From assembly GCA_026931725.1 (NCBI GenBank), contig JAIXLE010000222.1:1-64000 (forward strand): a stretch of 64,000 bases of DNA. Reading direction: 5' to 3'. Below, piece after piece: positions 1-8,789 of the stretch; the first letter of the stretch is position 1, and the number at the start of each line of letters is the position of its first letter. Origin of the DNA: Bacteroidales bacterium. GTDB taxonomy: Bacteria; Planctomycetota; Planctomycetia; Gemmatales; Gemmataceae. The translations under genes and the position numbers were made by a program. The notes beneath the pieces are model-generated. The model worked only from the letters and a program-made list of their open reading frames with translations, was not told where the DNA came from and did no database searches.

Positions 1-1802
1 GGTTTCGGCTTGTATCGCGGCGGGTTCGTGGTTTGGTCCTGTTCACGCTCCCCCTCCGCGAGGTCTTCGGCAATATCGAGGCCATATTTCTTAACAACGT
101 AAGCATCCGCATTATTCAAGAATGTCGCCAAATCTGTGGTGTATCGGGCATCCACGGATTCCAGGTTGATGTTGGCGAGGTGCTGCGACAAATCATCGTC
201 GAATAGTTTTTCGAGGGGAATCCCTTCTTTCATCCGCTGGCGGTACTTGTTGTAGGCGAGTCGCCCTTCTTCGGTACTCCAGAATGGCAGTTGGTGTTCC
301 TCGATGAGGTTGCCATTCATGCCTCCATCACCGTGTCGCGGTAAAGCCGCCACGAGGACTTCGTTCAGGCGAATCCAGTTGAGCCGCTCATCGTTCCCGG
401 CAATGATCGTTTTGACTTCTGACGCAGTGGTATCGACCGTGGACTTCTTCGAGGATTTTTCCGAGTCCTGCTGCTTGGCTTGATCGACCACGGATTTACT
501 TTGCGTGAGAGTCTTTTCGATTTCGGAATCGGAAACCGCGGCAAAATTGCTGCCATATCCGAAGGCCAGTGCCCCAGTCCCGAGCAAGAGACACGCGGCA
601 GCCGCGGCGGCCCATGGTTTCTTGGCGCGGATCATCCGATCCACGCGGATTTCGTCCGGGAGGAGGTTCGTCTGAAGACGGGCCAACCCAATCCCCTGGA
701 GCGCCAAGCCCAGCGCCACTGGGAACGTCAAAACATTCTCTTTGAAGTTCAAATCATTCAGCACCGCATCGCCATAAAATCGATCGAGATTGGCAGGCTT
801 GCGCACATCCAATGAGAGCTTTTCGGCCATATATTTCTGTAGGCCGGGGAGTCGGAAGGCATTCCCCAAGCCCACCATGAAGGCGACGTGGGCATCCCGG
901 TGCGTATTCGTGAAATAGCCGAGCGACCGCTGCACTTCGCTGACGAATTCGTTCAGTACGGGACGCAAGGCTTTCAGAATGGTCGCCAACTCTGGAGACT
1001 TGGCGGCGTTCCGTTTCAGGTGTTCGGCCTTGGCGAAGGTGAGTTTCATCTCCTTCGTGAGTGCCCGCGTAAAGTTGTTGCCTCCGAGTGGCAGCGGTCG
1101 TTGCCAGATGATCTTTCCCCCATCAGTAATGATGAGGTTGGAGTTATCGGTGCCAACATCCAGAACCACGGCACAGCGACGTTTGCCCCGTGGCGTATCA
1201 TCGGTTTCGCCTTCGGCCAGTGGGATACCATCTCCCTCGACACCATCCGGCCCGCCTTTCTTCAACACCTCATAGGTGGCGAAGTTACACAAAGCCAACG
1301 AGGCCATCTGCACGAAGTGGACATCCGCCTTGACCGCCTGAAAATGGCTCATGAATCGGGCGATCACATCCCGTTTCATGGCAAACAGGCCCACTTCCGT
1401 CTCCATGGCGAACCCGCCAATGACCTCACCGCCCGCGATTTTCTGATAATCCCAGACAACATCTTCGAGAGGGAATGGAATTTGCTGCTTCGCTTCAAAC
1501 TTAACGATTTCTGGGATTTTCTTTTCTTCCACAGGTGGCAGTTTGACAAAGCGGGCCAATCCGCTTTGGCCGGGGATACCGACTGCGATCTGGTCTTTTT
1601 TGACCGGATTGCGTTCCAAAAACTTTTCCAGTGCCTCACGGGTCAGGGCATCCGGGTCTGCATCGGGTTGCGAGAGGATTTTCTGGTGTTCGATGTAATC
1701 AAATGCCGTGGCCGTTGGCAGCCCGTCGATGATTTCGAGGCGGACGGCTTTGAGGGCACACTGCCCAATGTCGATACCCCAGACACCGATTGGTTTGGCC
1801 AT
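1..1802 (-). CDS. pilM: Type IV pilus assembly protein PilM (3' end beyond window)
   Basis: Actin/FtsA-like ATPase of the type IV pilus/type II secretion inner-membrane platform. The translation begins GVWGIDIGQCALKAV, the PilM phosphate-1 motif. The second nucleotide-binding segment is VVLDVGTDNSNLIITDGG and the third is a glycine-rich FMVGLGNAFRLPGL. A hydrophobic segment (AACLLLGTGALAFGYG) near residue 400 is followed by a charged coiled stretch. Canonical PilM has about 350 residues; here about 600 are visible and the frame is still open at base 1, so this is the long planctomycete form, possibly with a PilN-like membrane segment fused on. The ATG at 1802 has GAGAG about 8 bases upstream. 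Any pilN/O/Q partners would lie outside the window. Confidence 0.88.
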   Translation of the reverse strand, partial: MAKPIGVWGIDIGQCALKAVRLEIIDGLPTATAFDYIEHQKILSQPDADPDALTREALEKFLERNPVKKDQIAVGIPGQSGLARFVKLPPVEEKKIPEIVKFEAKQQIPFPLEDVVWDYQKIAGGEVIGGFAMETEVGLFAMKRDVIARFMSHFQAVKADVHFVQMASLALCNFATYEVLKKGGPDGVEGDGIPLAEGETDDTPRGKRRCAVVLDVGTDNSNLIITDGGKIIWQRPLPLGGNNFTRALTKEMKLTFAKAEHLKRNAAKSPELATILKALRPVLNEFVSEVQRSLGYFTNTHRDAHVAFMVGLGNAFRLPGLQKYMAEKLSLDVRKPANLDRFYGDAVLNDLNFKENVLTFPVALGLALQGIGLARLQTNLLPDEIRVDRMIRAKKPWAAAAAACLLLGTGALAFGYGSNFAAVSDSEIEKTLTQSKSVVDQAKQQDSEKSSKKSTVDTTASEVKTIIAGNDERLNWIRLNEVLVAALPRHGDGGMNGNLIEEHQLPFWSTEEGRLAYNKYRQRMKEGIPLEKLFDDDLSQHLANINLESVDARYTTDLATFLNNADAYVVKKYGLDIAEDLAEGEREQDQTTNPPRYKPK

Positions 1803-2103
1803 TGCACGTTCTCTCGCTGGAAAATATCACGCAAACGCGGTCGGGGACTCACTGGGGCATGGTGACAGGGTTCGACCCCCAGAACCGCCGATCGCGGACG
1901 TTCATGGATTTGTCCTTGGTCATTCTACCCCGCGGGCAAACTGTCCGAACGGGGGAATGGGCAAAGTTTAGCGTCACGGTAACACGCCCAGGAACCGTGT
2001 GTCAACGAACATAACACGCGAAGTCGCGTTTTGTTTGTGCGCAGTAAGAATGATACCGAAAATGATGGGGACACCGCGCCGATTGCCCGAGCATGACCAT
2101 CAA
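1803..2103. other. Intergenic stretch, no gene
   Basis: About 300 bases between pilM and the methyltransferase gene, with no convincing coding frame. A short hairpin (ACGCG, loop AAGT, CGCGT) at 2016-2029 lies downstream of the methyltransferase in its direction of transcription and could be a weak terminator. The pilM promoter presumably lies here, but no clear -35/-10 pair is visible. Confidence 0.4.
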
Positions 2104-2703
2104 TTAGGGTTTCTTGGTAGGAATGGTCCAGAGGTAGATCGTGTGCTGGAAACCGCTTTCATCCGCAACTTCCCATTGCTTCTCCGCGGGCCAATCTTCC
2201 CCCATATCAAAATCATGCGAGACAATTCGCGCGCCCGGTTGGAGCGCCTTCCGCAACAGCGGTTTGATGCGTCGATTGATGTCAGGCAACATGTACAAAG
2301 TGACGACATCAACACCCGCAAGTTCCTTTTCCGTCAGTTTGAGAACATCACCCTGTTGGAAGGTGAGTTTCTTCTGCAACTCTGGCGAAAGCCGGCGAAG
2401 GTTCTTCTGACAGTCTTTCAAGCGATCTGCGTCAAAGTCGATCCCCAGCCCCTTCCCGGCCTGATAATCGCGTACGGCAGCAATCGCAATACGACCATCC
2501 CCACAACCCAAATCGTACACGGTATCTCCCGCCCGAACCGTCGCCAGTTTCAGCATCGCCGCTACGACCTTCTCCGGGGTGGGGACATATGGCACCACAA
2601 TTTCAGGAGAAGCGGGTTGCTCCAAAGGGGCAACGGCCCAGACGAACGCAGTCAACCCGCCCAGAAACCATGTCGTAGACAAACAGAGAAATAGCGAACG
2701 CAT
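2104..2703 (-). CDS. Exported or membrane-anchored class I SAM-dependent methyltransferase
   Basis: A 199-residue Rossmann-fold methyltransferase. Motif I is YDLGCGDGRIAIAA at residues 63-76, preceded by VPTPEKVVAAML, a pattern common in small planctomycete and cyanobacterial methyltransferases. The acidic residue after strand 2 is in GLGIDFDADRL, and VDVVTLYMLPDINRRI resembles motif IV and its following helix. The first 25 residues (MRSLFLCLSTTWFLGGLTAFVW) form a hydrophobic signal or anchor, which is odd for an enzyme that needs cytoplasmic SAM. Substrate unknown. It is encoded on the same strand as the LPS genes upstream, 74 bases after the GT4 gene. Confidence 0.78.
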   Translation of the reverse strand: MRSLFLCLSTTWFLGGLTAFVWAVAPLEQPASPEIVVPYVPTPEKVVAAMLKLATVRAGDTVYDLGCGDGRIAIAAVRDYQAGKGLGIDFDADRLKDCQKNLRRLSPELQKKLTFQQGDVLKLTEKELAGVDVVTLYMLPDINRRIKPLLRKALQPGARIVSHDFDMGEDWPAEKQWEVADESGFQHTIYLWTIPTKKP

Positions 2704-2777
2704 GTGAGGTTCTCCCAGATCGTATCCTCACAACTTTAAGAGGATTCTCCTCTCCGGCAAACCCTCATCATCAAAAG

Positions 2778-3947
2778 TCAGGCGGCATGCCGATGCATTC
2801 GCAACGACTGAAATAACCGAACAAGCGATTGATAGTGCTTTTCAAATGTCCAGCGAGCGGCCGCCTGGCGAGCAGAAACTGCGGCCGAACGGCGATAATT
2901 CGCATCAGTCATTCGTTCGATCGCTTGTCCCAATTCCTGACGATCATGGGGATCGGATACCACCAAACCATTTTCGGGGACCGTCAACAATTCACTGGCA
3001 CCATTGTACTGAGACGTGATGACAGGCAACCCGCACGCCAACGCCTCAAGGGCCACCAAAGAGCAAGGATCATAAAATGTGGGGTGAACCAAAAAGTCCG
3101 AGGCAAAGTAACAATCACGCGGATCCTGGCGATGTCCCAAAAAGAGGAACCGTTCCGCCACACCCAGACGGCTAGCCAGTCGGCGATACTGGGAGACTTT
3201 GGGATGTCCCACAACAGCAATACGGAATCGCCGAGATACCGGGACCACAGCGGCCGCTTCAATGAGAGGGGCCAACCCTTTGAGGCGATAGTTCATGGCC
3301 ACGAATAGGCCAACGGGTTCATCGGCGGAAACGCCCCATTTGTCCCGTTCCGCCTGACGACGGAGAAACCGATCCTCAGCGGCGAATCGCAGGGGGTCGA
3401 TCGCGCTGTACACAACGTGGACATCTTCAGCAGGAATACCGAGAAACCGCTCGAAATGACGCTGCACCATTCGGCTATTGACGACAATGGTGGGTCGTTT
3501 GGCTCCGAGATACTGTTTGCGTTCCAATCGGGAAAACGAGTAGCGCGCCAAGTCCAGTGACTTACCCACTTGGGCCATGAATCGGGACAGCGCATTGGGA
3601 CATTTCAACAAGTTGTGGTACTGGCTCGCCGCATGGAGCCCACCCTGGGGATAGAGGATGTCCTGCCCCCAGGTCTTGTCAAAACCGATACTGACATCGT
3701 GCTGATTGTGGGACAACGCCTCTTCACAAGCGGCCCCAAACCGCCACGGTCGCAGGAACCGGGGGCCACTGGGGACATCGAGACGATGATAATGCGTGGA
3801 GGCAGGAAGGGAACTCGCGTCCCAACGACACGCGTACAAATGCACGGCATGGCCATCGCACGCAAGTCGCCGGGCGAGATCACCGATATACGTTTCCGCA
3901 CCGCCCCGAGCAGGGAGAACGGATTCATAGCACAGTGCCACATCCAT
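2778..3947 (-). CDS. GT4-family glycosyltransferase, WaaG-like LPS core enzyme
   Basis: Retaining GT-B glycosyltransferase of 389 residues, the usual WaaG length. The N-terminal sugar-acceptor loop is ARGGAETYIGDLARRL. The C-terminal nucleotide-sugar motif is YDPCSLVALEALACGLPVI near residues 290-310, an E-x7-E type signature. The start at 3947 (MDVALCYES) is chosen because it falls 5 bases after the stop of the upstream kinase gene and begins directly with the first Rossmann strand; a longer in-frame extension upstream overlaps that kinase and looks noncoding. Being last in a chain of LPS genes (lpxK, heptosyltransferase, kinases) supports a role in adding hexose to the inner core. The exact sugar cannot be read from the sequence. 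Confidence 0.85.
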   Translation of the reverse strand: MDVALCYESVLPARGGAETYIGDLARRLACDGHAVHLYACRWDASSLPASTHYHRLDVPSGPRFLRPWRFGAACEEALSHNQHDVSIGFDKTWGQDILYPQGGLHAASQYHNLLKCPNALSRFMAQVGKSLDLARYSFSRLERKQYLGAKRPTIVVNSRMVQRHFERFLGIPAEDVHVVYSAIDPLRFAAEDRFLRRQAERDKWGVSADEPVGLFVAMNYRLKGLAPLIEAAAVVPVSRRFRIAVVGHPKVSQYRRLASRLGVAERFLFLGHRQDPRDCYFASDFLVHPTFYDPCSLVALEALACGLPVITSQYNGASELLTVPENGLVVSDPHDRQELGQAIERMTDANYRRSAAVSARQAAARWTFEKHYQSLVRLFQSLRMHRHAA

Positions 3948-3952
3948 GTGAG

Positions 3953-4882
3953 TCACTCCGGTTTCGTGGTTTGAGTCTGACGTTGCGCCCGTGCCGCCCG
4001 GCGGGCATGATGGCGTTGGTACAATTTCCATTTCCACTTCACCAGGATGCGGAGCCAGTCCGACGGCGCGGAGGCTGTGTCCCAATTCCCGGAACGATAG
4101 AGTTTCCAGAATCGCAACCGATCGCGGTGTGTCACTCCCTCGACAGCGGATGAATTCCACAACTGGGCCACATCTTTGATCTGATACCAGAGTCCCAATA
4201 TGGAATGCCGTCCCAGACGGTGAAAGTCAATCATCACAACGCGGCCCTGCCAGCCGTCCGGGACGTGCTGAGTGTCCGATTGCAGAATGTAAAAGTGGCA
4301 AAAGTAAAGGTCTTTATGAAACGCTCGGCGACGGTGCAATTCTCGACTGAGACGAGCCAGTTCCGCGACCAGCCCTCGTTTCCAGGTCGCGAACTGGGAC
4401 GCGGACAAGGACTGAGCAGCGAGCGGTACCGCCTCATGCAAGCCGATCATCCCAGTAAGTTCTTCCACCGCGATGAACCCTTGGACACGCAAACCCGGTG
4501 TCACCCATTGTCCCACGGCTTGAACGATGGGGACCGGCAACCCCTGGGACCGTGCCCAGTTGAGATTGTGCCATTCTTCCAACCCCGGTGACCAAGCCCG
4601 AGACGGGAAGAGCGCAGCCAGCACCCCCCGCCATCGGGGGAGCTGGTAATGCCGTTTCAGATAGACGACGAGGTCCGAACTTGAGACACGGGACAGCGTC
4701 CAACGAGCGATGGTCCGCCCTTGCTTGGCATGAAATCGGTCGGTCACCGATTCGGCCATGATGCGAGTTTCCCAGCCATCCCCAACGCATTCCTGCCACG
4801 CGGGGAGACAGTGAACAGAAGACCGGCGAGACAGGAAGCGATCCCGGAAGAGTCGAGCGAGTCCGCGTAAATCTGTTCGCAT
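3953..4882 (-). CDS. WaaP/InaA-family lipopolysaccharide core kinase
   Basis: Protein-kinase-like fold enzyme (309 residues) expected to phosphorylate core heptose at the cytoplasmic face. Seen: a candidate ATP-binding lysine in VVYLKRHYQ (K76), the catalytic loop AFHKDLYFCHFYI (H189-K190-D191), which closely matches the HRDCYICHF type of WaaP, and the metal-binding Asp in VMIDFHRLGR (D219). The C-terminus is very basic. The ATG overlaps the stop of the preceding dual-kinase gene (TAATG), indicating translational coupling; the GT4 gene starts 5 bases after its own stop. The substrate assignment to LPS heptose is inferred from family and neighbours. Confidence 0.85.
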   Translation of the reverse strand: MRTDLRGLARLFRDRFLSRRSSVHCLPAWQECVGDGWETRIMAESVTDRFHAKQGRTIARWTLSRVSSSDLVVYLKRHYQLPRWRGVLAALFPSRAWSPGLEEWHNLNWARSQGLPVPIVQAVGQWVTPGLRVQGFIAVEELTGMIGLHEAVPLAAQSLSASQFATWKRGLVAELARLSRELHRRRAFHKDLYFCHFYILQSDTQHVPDGWQGRVVMIDFHRLGRHSILGLWYQIKDVAQLWNSSAVEGVTHRDRLRFWKLYRSGNWDTASAPSDWLRILVKWKWKLYQRHHARRAARAQRQTQTTKPE

Positions 4883-6540
4883 TAAATGACCCTGGCCAAT
4901 AGCCGTTTGCGGAACTGTCGCACATCATGGCCATAGGAGGCGTAACCGTGGGCCATGCGAACATAATCCGTACGAGAGAGTCCCGGCAATACCACTCGGC
5001 ATAAGCGGACAAAGTCCGTGACCCGGCCCCGATCGCGGACCCGCTTGACAAGTCGTATCACGGATGGGGACTCGACAGCCAGTTGGAGTGGACGTGCGAG
5101 CGATGCCAGGAATACCGTGTCTCCAGGGCGAATCGCGCCAAGACGACATCGGGAATCATGCAATTTCCGAAGCATGGCTCCGACTTCTCGCAGGAATGTT
5201 CTCCGCTCATCTGAACATATTGGGAGATCATCTAATCGATCAAAAAGTGACTGGCTTTCTCGCAATGGTTCATAAGCGATAAAGGACATCGCCCGAGCAT
5301 ACGATTGGAGACGTTGGCCAAACCCGAGGAGTCGGGGGCCATCAATGTTGTGTCGGGCCAGATGAAAGAGAATTCTGGCCATTTTGGCAGCAGGGGACCG
5401 CCACGGTCGCTCCCGGATGGCCGCAACGGAACGGGCCAATGGGGCAACCGTCTGGAAGCGTTGCAGGATCGCACGGGTATTGTCCGCAAATGTCAACCAT
5501 TCTTCGGAATTCCCGGATTTCGCTGTGGGGACATCGTCGCGGTAAAAGGGTGAACCGGACACGGGACGCGGCCATAAATCCCGCATTTCGGGGACAATGC
5601 AGACCTCTTCACCATCCAACCAAATGAGACGTTGCGGGGCGGCCGGAGATGTCCGTTGATCTTGGCTGGATGAGCGATGACGGAGACGCACAACCTGGGC
5701 TGCAATGCGCCGAACGTATGCAGAGAATCGGGGTCGTTTTGCCGTCGCATCACGCCGATCGCATCGCTTGAGGACACGCCAATAGGACCACAAGCACCGC
5801 AGTTGCTCGGCTGGAGTCACAAGATGATCGGCCAGGGATGCGGACAATCCGGCCAGTTGCCGGACTCGTTCCGTGAGGTCCGGTATCGGACCTGGTCGCG
5901 CGGATTGCCAGTCCAACAGTGTGACCGCAAACGTCTCAGGATGGACTAGGACGTGTTTGGCGGCGAGGTCCGGCGTACTAAATCCGGCCCTGTGCAACTC
6001 GGCCAATGTCCTACCGATGGATTCCATCAATTGCCGGCGATCACTGACGGTGAGGGAAGGATGACCCAACACAGTTCTCAGATCATCTGCTCCTGAAACC
6101 TGATCGACCAGCAGGAATCCATGTCCTCGTTCATCTTCCCCATAGGCCAGCCATTGTGGACCCGGCAAACCGGCTTGTTCCAGTTGCTGCAGGATCATGG
6201 CTTCTCTTTCGGATCGTGAAACGGGGCCAAACCCGGCGAGGCGATTACGGACACGAGCGCGGACACCCACGACATGTTCCCGCTTCAAAAATGCAATCCG
6301 GCGATTTGTCCCGCGTCCCAGTTCTACTCGCACAACGTGCCGATCGGGGTGGCCGCAAACGATCTCACCGGGCAATGTGGACACGGTCGCGGGTGTGGTC
6401 AATCCACAACGCACGAGCCAAGCGCGATACCGCGGATGGTAAACGATGACCCCACCGTGTGAGTCATGCCCAGGCGGTGTTGGCGGTGCCACGGACACCG
6501 GACGATCGCGTAAAATCCATTGCCTCAGATTAACCGGCAT
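4882..6540 (-). CDS. Dual-domain LPS kinase-like protein (active-type N domain, degenerate C domain)
   Basis: A 552-residue protein with two kinase-like halves. The N-terminal half (about 30-260) has a lysine in IAFLKREH (K86), a catalytic-loop Asp in STPDLAAKHVLV (D191, with His where Asn is usual, as in WaaP) and a metal Asp in LLDWQSAR (D210). The C-terminal half (about 330-552) retains the overall pattern (LHDSRCRLGAIRPGDTVFL) but no HRD-like Asp or DFG-like Asp, so it reads as a pseudokinase half. The start at 6540 is supported by AGGAG 8 bases upstream; in-frame sequence further upstream belongs to the heptosyltransferase gene. It sits in the lpxK-waaF-kinase-kinase-GT4 run and is probably co-transcribed. 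Confidence 0.75.
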   Translation of the reverse strand: MPVNLRQWILRDRPVSVAPPTPPGHDSHGGVIVYHPRYRAWLVRCGLTTPATVSTLPGEIVCGHPDRHVVRVELGRGTNRRIAFLKREHVVGVRARVRNRLAGFGPVSRSEREAMILQQLEQAGLPGPQWLAYGEDERGHGFLLVDQVSGADDLRTVLGHPSLTVSDRRQLMESIGRTLAELHRAGFSTPDLAAKHVLVHPETFAVTLLDWQSARPGPIPDLTERVRQLAGLSASLADHLVTPAEQLRCLWSYWRVLKRCDRRDATAKRPRFSAYVRRIAAQVVRLRHRSSSQDQRTSPAAPQRLIWLDGEEVCIVPEMRDLWPRPVSGSPFYRDDVPTAKSGNSEEWLTFADNTRAILQRFQTVAPLARSVAAIRERPWRSPAAKMARILFHLARHNIDGPRLLGFGQRLQSYARAMSFIAYEPLRESQSLFDRLDDLPICSDERRTFLREVGAMLRKLHDSRCRLGAIRPGDTVFLASLARPLQLAVESPSVIRLVKRVRDRGRVTDFVRLCRVVLPGLSRTDYVRMAHGYASYGHDVRQFRKRLLARVI

Positions 6541-7593
6541 GGCGCGACTCCTGATTTGATCCTTTGGTTCGATCCAGAAGCGTTGTGACCGCGTTCCAGA
6601 CACGATGCGGGTGCAGTTCCGTCATGCACCGATGGTGTCCCAATGGACAAACGCGTTGCTGACACGGACCACAGGGGACTTTTTCTTGTAGATGGATCGC
6701 GCGCGGATAATACGTTTCCGTCCAGGCGATATGCGTACCACAACCACGACAGGTCTGTCAAAGGCCGCCGCGAAATGGCGTGGGCCACTATCCGTGGTGA
6801 CGAGAACTTGCAATCGGCGGGTGAGAGCTTTCGTCAAGCCGAGAGACAATGTGTCCTCACTGAGTCCGACCATATGTGGATGATGGGTTTGGGTAACAAT
6901 GTCCCGCGCAATGTCTCGCTCTGTGGGTCCGCATAAGACCAGGATACCGCAATTGTGGGATTGCACCAATCGGTGAGCCAGTTCGACAAAATGAGACACC
7001 GGCCAATGCTTGGCCGCACCGAAGGCACCACCAGGGTTGAAGCCAATGAGGACGCGGTGCCGACCCAGGTTGTACTTGTCCCAAATGGTGTTGGCAGCTC
7101 GTTCGTCCTCCGAGGTCGTGTGCAGTTCCATTTTATGGCCCGGATTGGGGACACCGAGCAACTGTACGATGCGGTTATAATCGTCGATGATGGGTGCCGG
7201 TTTGGGATGCCCGGTGTGATCCCGCAAGGGGTAAAGTCGCCGTGAAAGTAGGATGTTCCGCCCATACCGTGCGAAACCCACCACGGTCGAACAACCGCCG
7301 TGCCAAGCGAGCAATGCCGAACGGAATGAATTCGGAAATAGGACGGCCGTGTCCACTCGCTCTTGTCGCAAACGCGCTGCGACAGACAGGAAGCCACGCT
7401 CCCCCCTCCAGCGGCGATCGCAGAGTAAGACCTCATCAAACCACCGCGAACCGGCCAAGGTTTCGGCCACATAGGGCTTGCACACCGCATAGGTGCGAGC
7501 TTCCGGGAAGTGGTCCCGTACCGCCCGGATTGCCGGTGTCGCCATGACGACATCGCCGATCCAATTTGGGAGAAAGAGCGCAATCCGTCGCAT
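6530..7593 (-). CDS. waaF: ADP-heptose:LPS heptosyltransferase II, interrupted by an apparent frameshift
   Basis: GT9 heptosyltransferase that adds the second heptose to the LPS inner core. The N-terminus RRIALFLPNWIGDVVMATP is a textbook GT9 start, and TTDSGPRHFAAAFDRPVVV precedes the expected FGPT nucleotide loop. At about 6737 the frame shifts. Read straight through, the protein ends at 6622 with an unrelated tail. Two bases over, the family C-terminus reads on perfectly (THIAWTETYYP, then EKVPCGPCQQRVCPLGHH) to a stop at 6530, overlapping the next gene's start by 11 bases. FGP is missing at the junction, so about 7 bases appear lost. The start at 7593 has GAGG upstream and lies 23 bases after lpxK. 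The uninterrupted continuous frame is 6622-7593. Confidence 0.85.
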
Positions 7594-7616
7594 GCTTGCC
7601 TCGTGACACTCCATTG

Positions 7617-8687
7617 TCACTCATGTGTCATTGCGAGAATATTTTCCAATTGCTGACAAAACTCGGCTTCACCATCCCGGAACGTCATGCCGATTCGGAG
7701 GGCGTACAGTGGGACAGCATTCAGGTCCGCTAGTCGCACTTTTACCCAATCTTTTTGTGTCGTAATGACCCATGCGTCTGCGGGTAGCGTCTTCCCCCAA
7801 TGTCTCAGGTCTTCGACATCGTCACGAGTGTAAGCGTGATGGTCCGGGTAGGACCGAAACGCCGTGACCGTGGCACCGAGTGATTCCAAAGTCTGTTGAA
7901 AGGCCGCCGGGTTGCCGATGCCGCAGAATGCGCCCACAGTGCGACCACGCAGCAGGTCCACGGAAGACGGGGCTTCGTCTGCGCGGATCAATTCCGTGGG
8001 TTCGTGCCGTGCCGATGCCAGGACTTTGGTGGGGCATCGTTTTCGCCAGAAGGACTGCATTTGACCCAATGCGTCCGCTGGGACTTGGTCGCAGCGTGTG
8101 AGAATCAATGTGTCAGCTCGGCGCAGTTCGCGGACTGTCTCACGGAGTGTCCCGCGCGGGAACAGGTATGCTTGTTCCACGGGTTGCGTCGCATCTAATA
8201 GGACGACGTTGAGTTGCCGAACCAAGCGGCGATGCTGGAAACCATCATCCAGGACCAAGACTTCACATTCGAGTTCTTCCACGGCGGTCGTAGCCAATGC
8301 GGCGCGATCCGCCCCCTGGAGGTGTGGGACATCGGGGAGATTTTCTTCCAGCACCATCGCTTCATCATTGCGACCATCTTCCGCCCCATAGCCGCGGCTC
8401 AGGATCGCCACTTGCACTCCGCGTTCTCGGAAGAAACTGGCTACATATTCCACGCAGGGAGTTTTTCCGGTTCCGCCCAACGTCAGATTGCCAATGCTGA
8501 CCACGGGAGCGGGTGCCGTGGTTGATTTCAGTATTTTCAGATCAAAAAGACGATTCCGTGTCCATGCGATGATGCCGTATGGGATGCGGAGCCACCATAG
8601 CCCCCAGCGGATCAGAGTTGGACCCACTCCGCGATCTTTGCCGGTGATGATTCGGTGAAACCACGCTGCTCGATCGCTCACGCACAC
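7617..8687 (-). CDS. lpxK: Tetraacyldisaccharide 4'-kinase LpxK
   Basis: Phosphorylates the 4' position of the tetraacyl-disaccharide 1-phosphate to make lipid IVA, at the inner membrane. The Walker A motif GNLTLGGTGKTP is at residues 66-77, and the family signature DDGFQHRRL is at 147-155. LSRGYG follows the Walker A helix, and DHHAYTRDD and VITTQKDWVK, typical of the C-terminal half, are present. The length of 356 is normal. The start is GTG at 8687; a second GTG two codons on is equally possible, and no strong ribosome-binding site is visible. First gene of the minus-strand LPS run. It is direct evidence that the organism makes lipid A. Confidence 0.95.
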   Translation of the reverse strand: MCVSDRAAWFHRIITGKDRGVGPTLIRWGLWWLRIPYGIIAWTRNRLFDLKILKSTTAPAPVVSIGNLTLGGTGKTPCVEYVASFFRERGVQVAILSRGYGAEDGRNDEAMVLEENLPDVPHLQGADRAALATTAVEELECEVLVLDDGFQHRRLVRQLNVVLLDATQPVEQAYLFPRGTLRETVRELRRADTLILTRCDQVPADALGQMQSFWRKRCPTKVLASARHEPTELIRADEAPSSVDLLRGRTVGAFCGIGNPAAFQQTLESLGATVTAFRSYPDHHAYTRDDVEDLRHWGKTLPADAWVITTQKDWVKVRLADLNAVPLYALRIGMTFRDGEAEFCQQLENILAMTHE

Positions 8688-8789
8688 ACACCGCTAGAGA
8701 TTGCAAAATTCTGGTGGTGTGTTGTAACAGGTGAGAAAGTGAGCCGTCAACCGCAGGTCCGCCCGGCGGCGAAGACAGGTTTTACCCTG

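Noticed and set aside
888-1865. 325-codon plus-strand open frame opposite pilM
   Set aside because: A shadow of the PilM coding strand; the minus strand gives a clear PilM sequence.
1860-1900. tRNA-like T-arm (GGTTCGACC) near 1870
   Set aside because: No matching acceptor stem, D-arm or anticodon arm upstream; a chance motif.
6525-6788. Separate 87-codon gene at the end of waaF
   Set aside because: It is the third reading frame of the frameshifted waaF region, with no family match.
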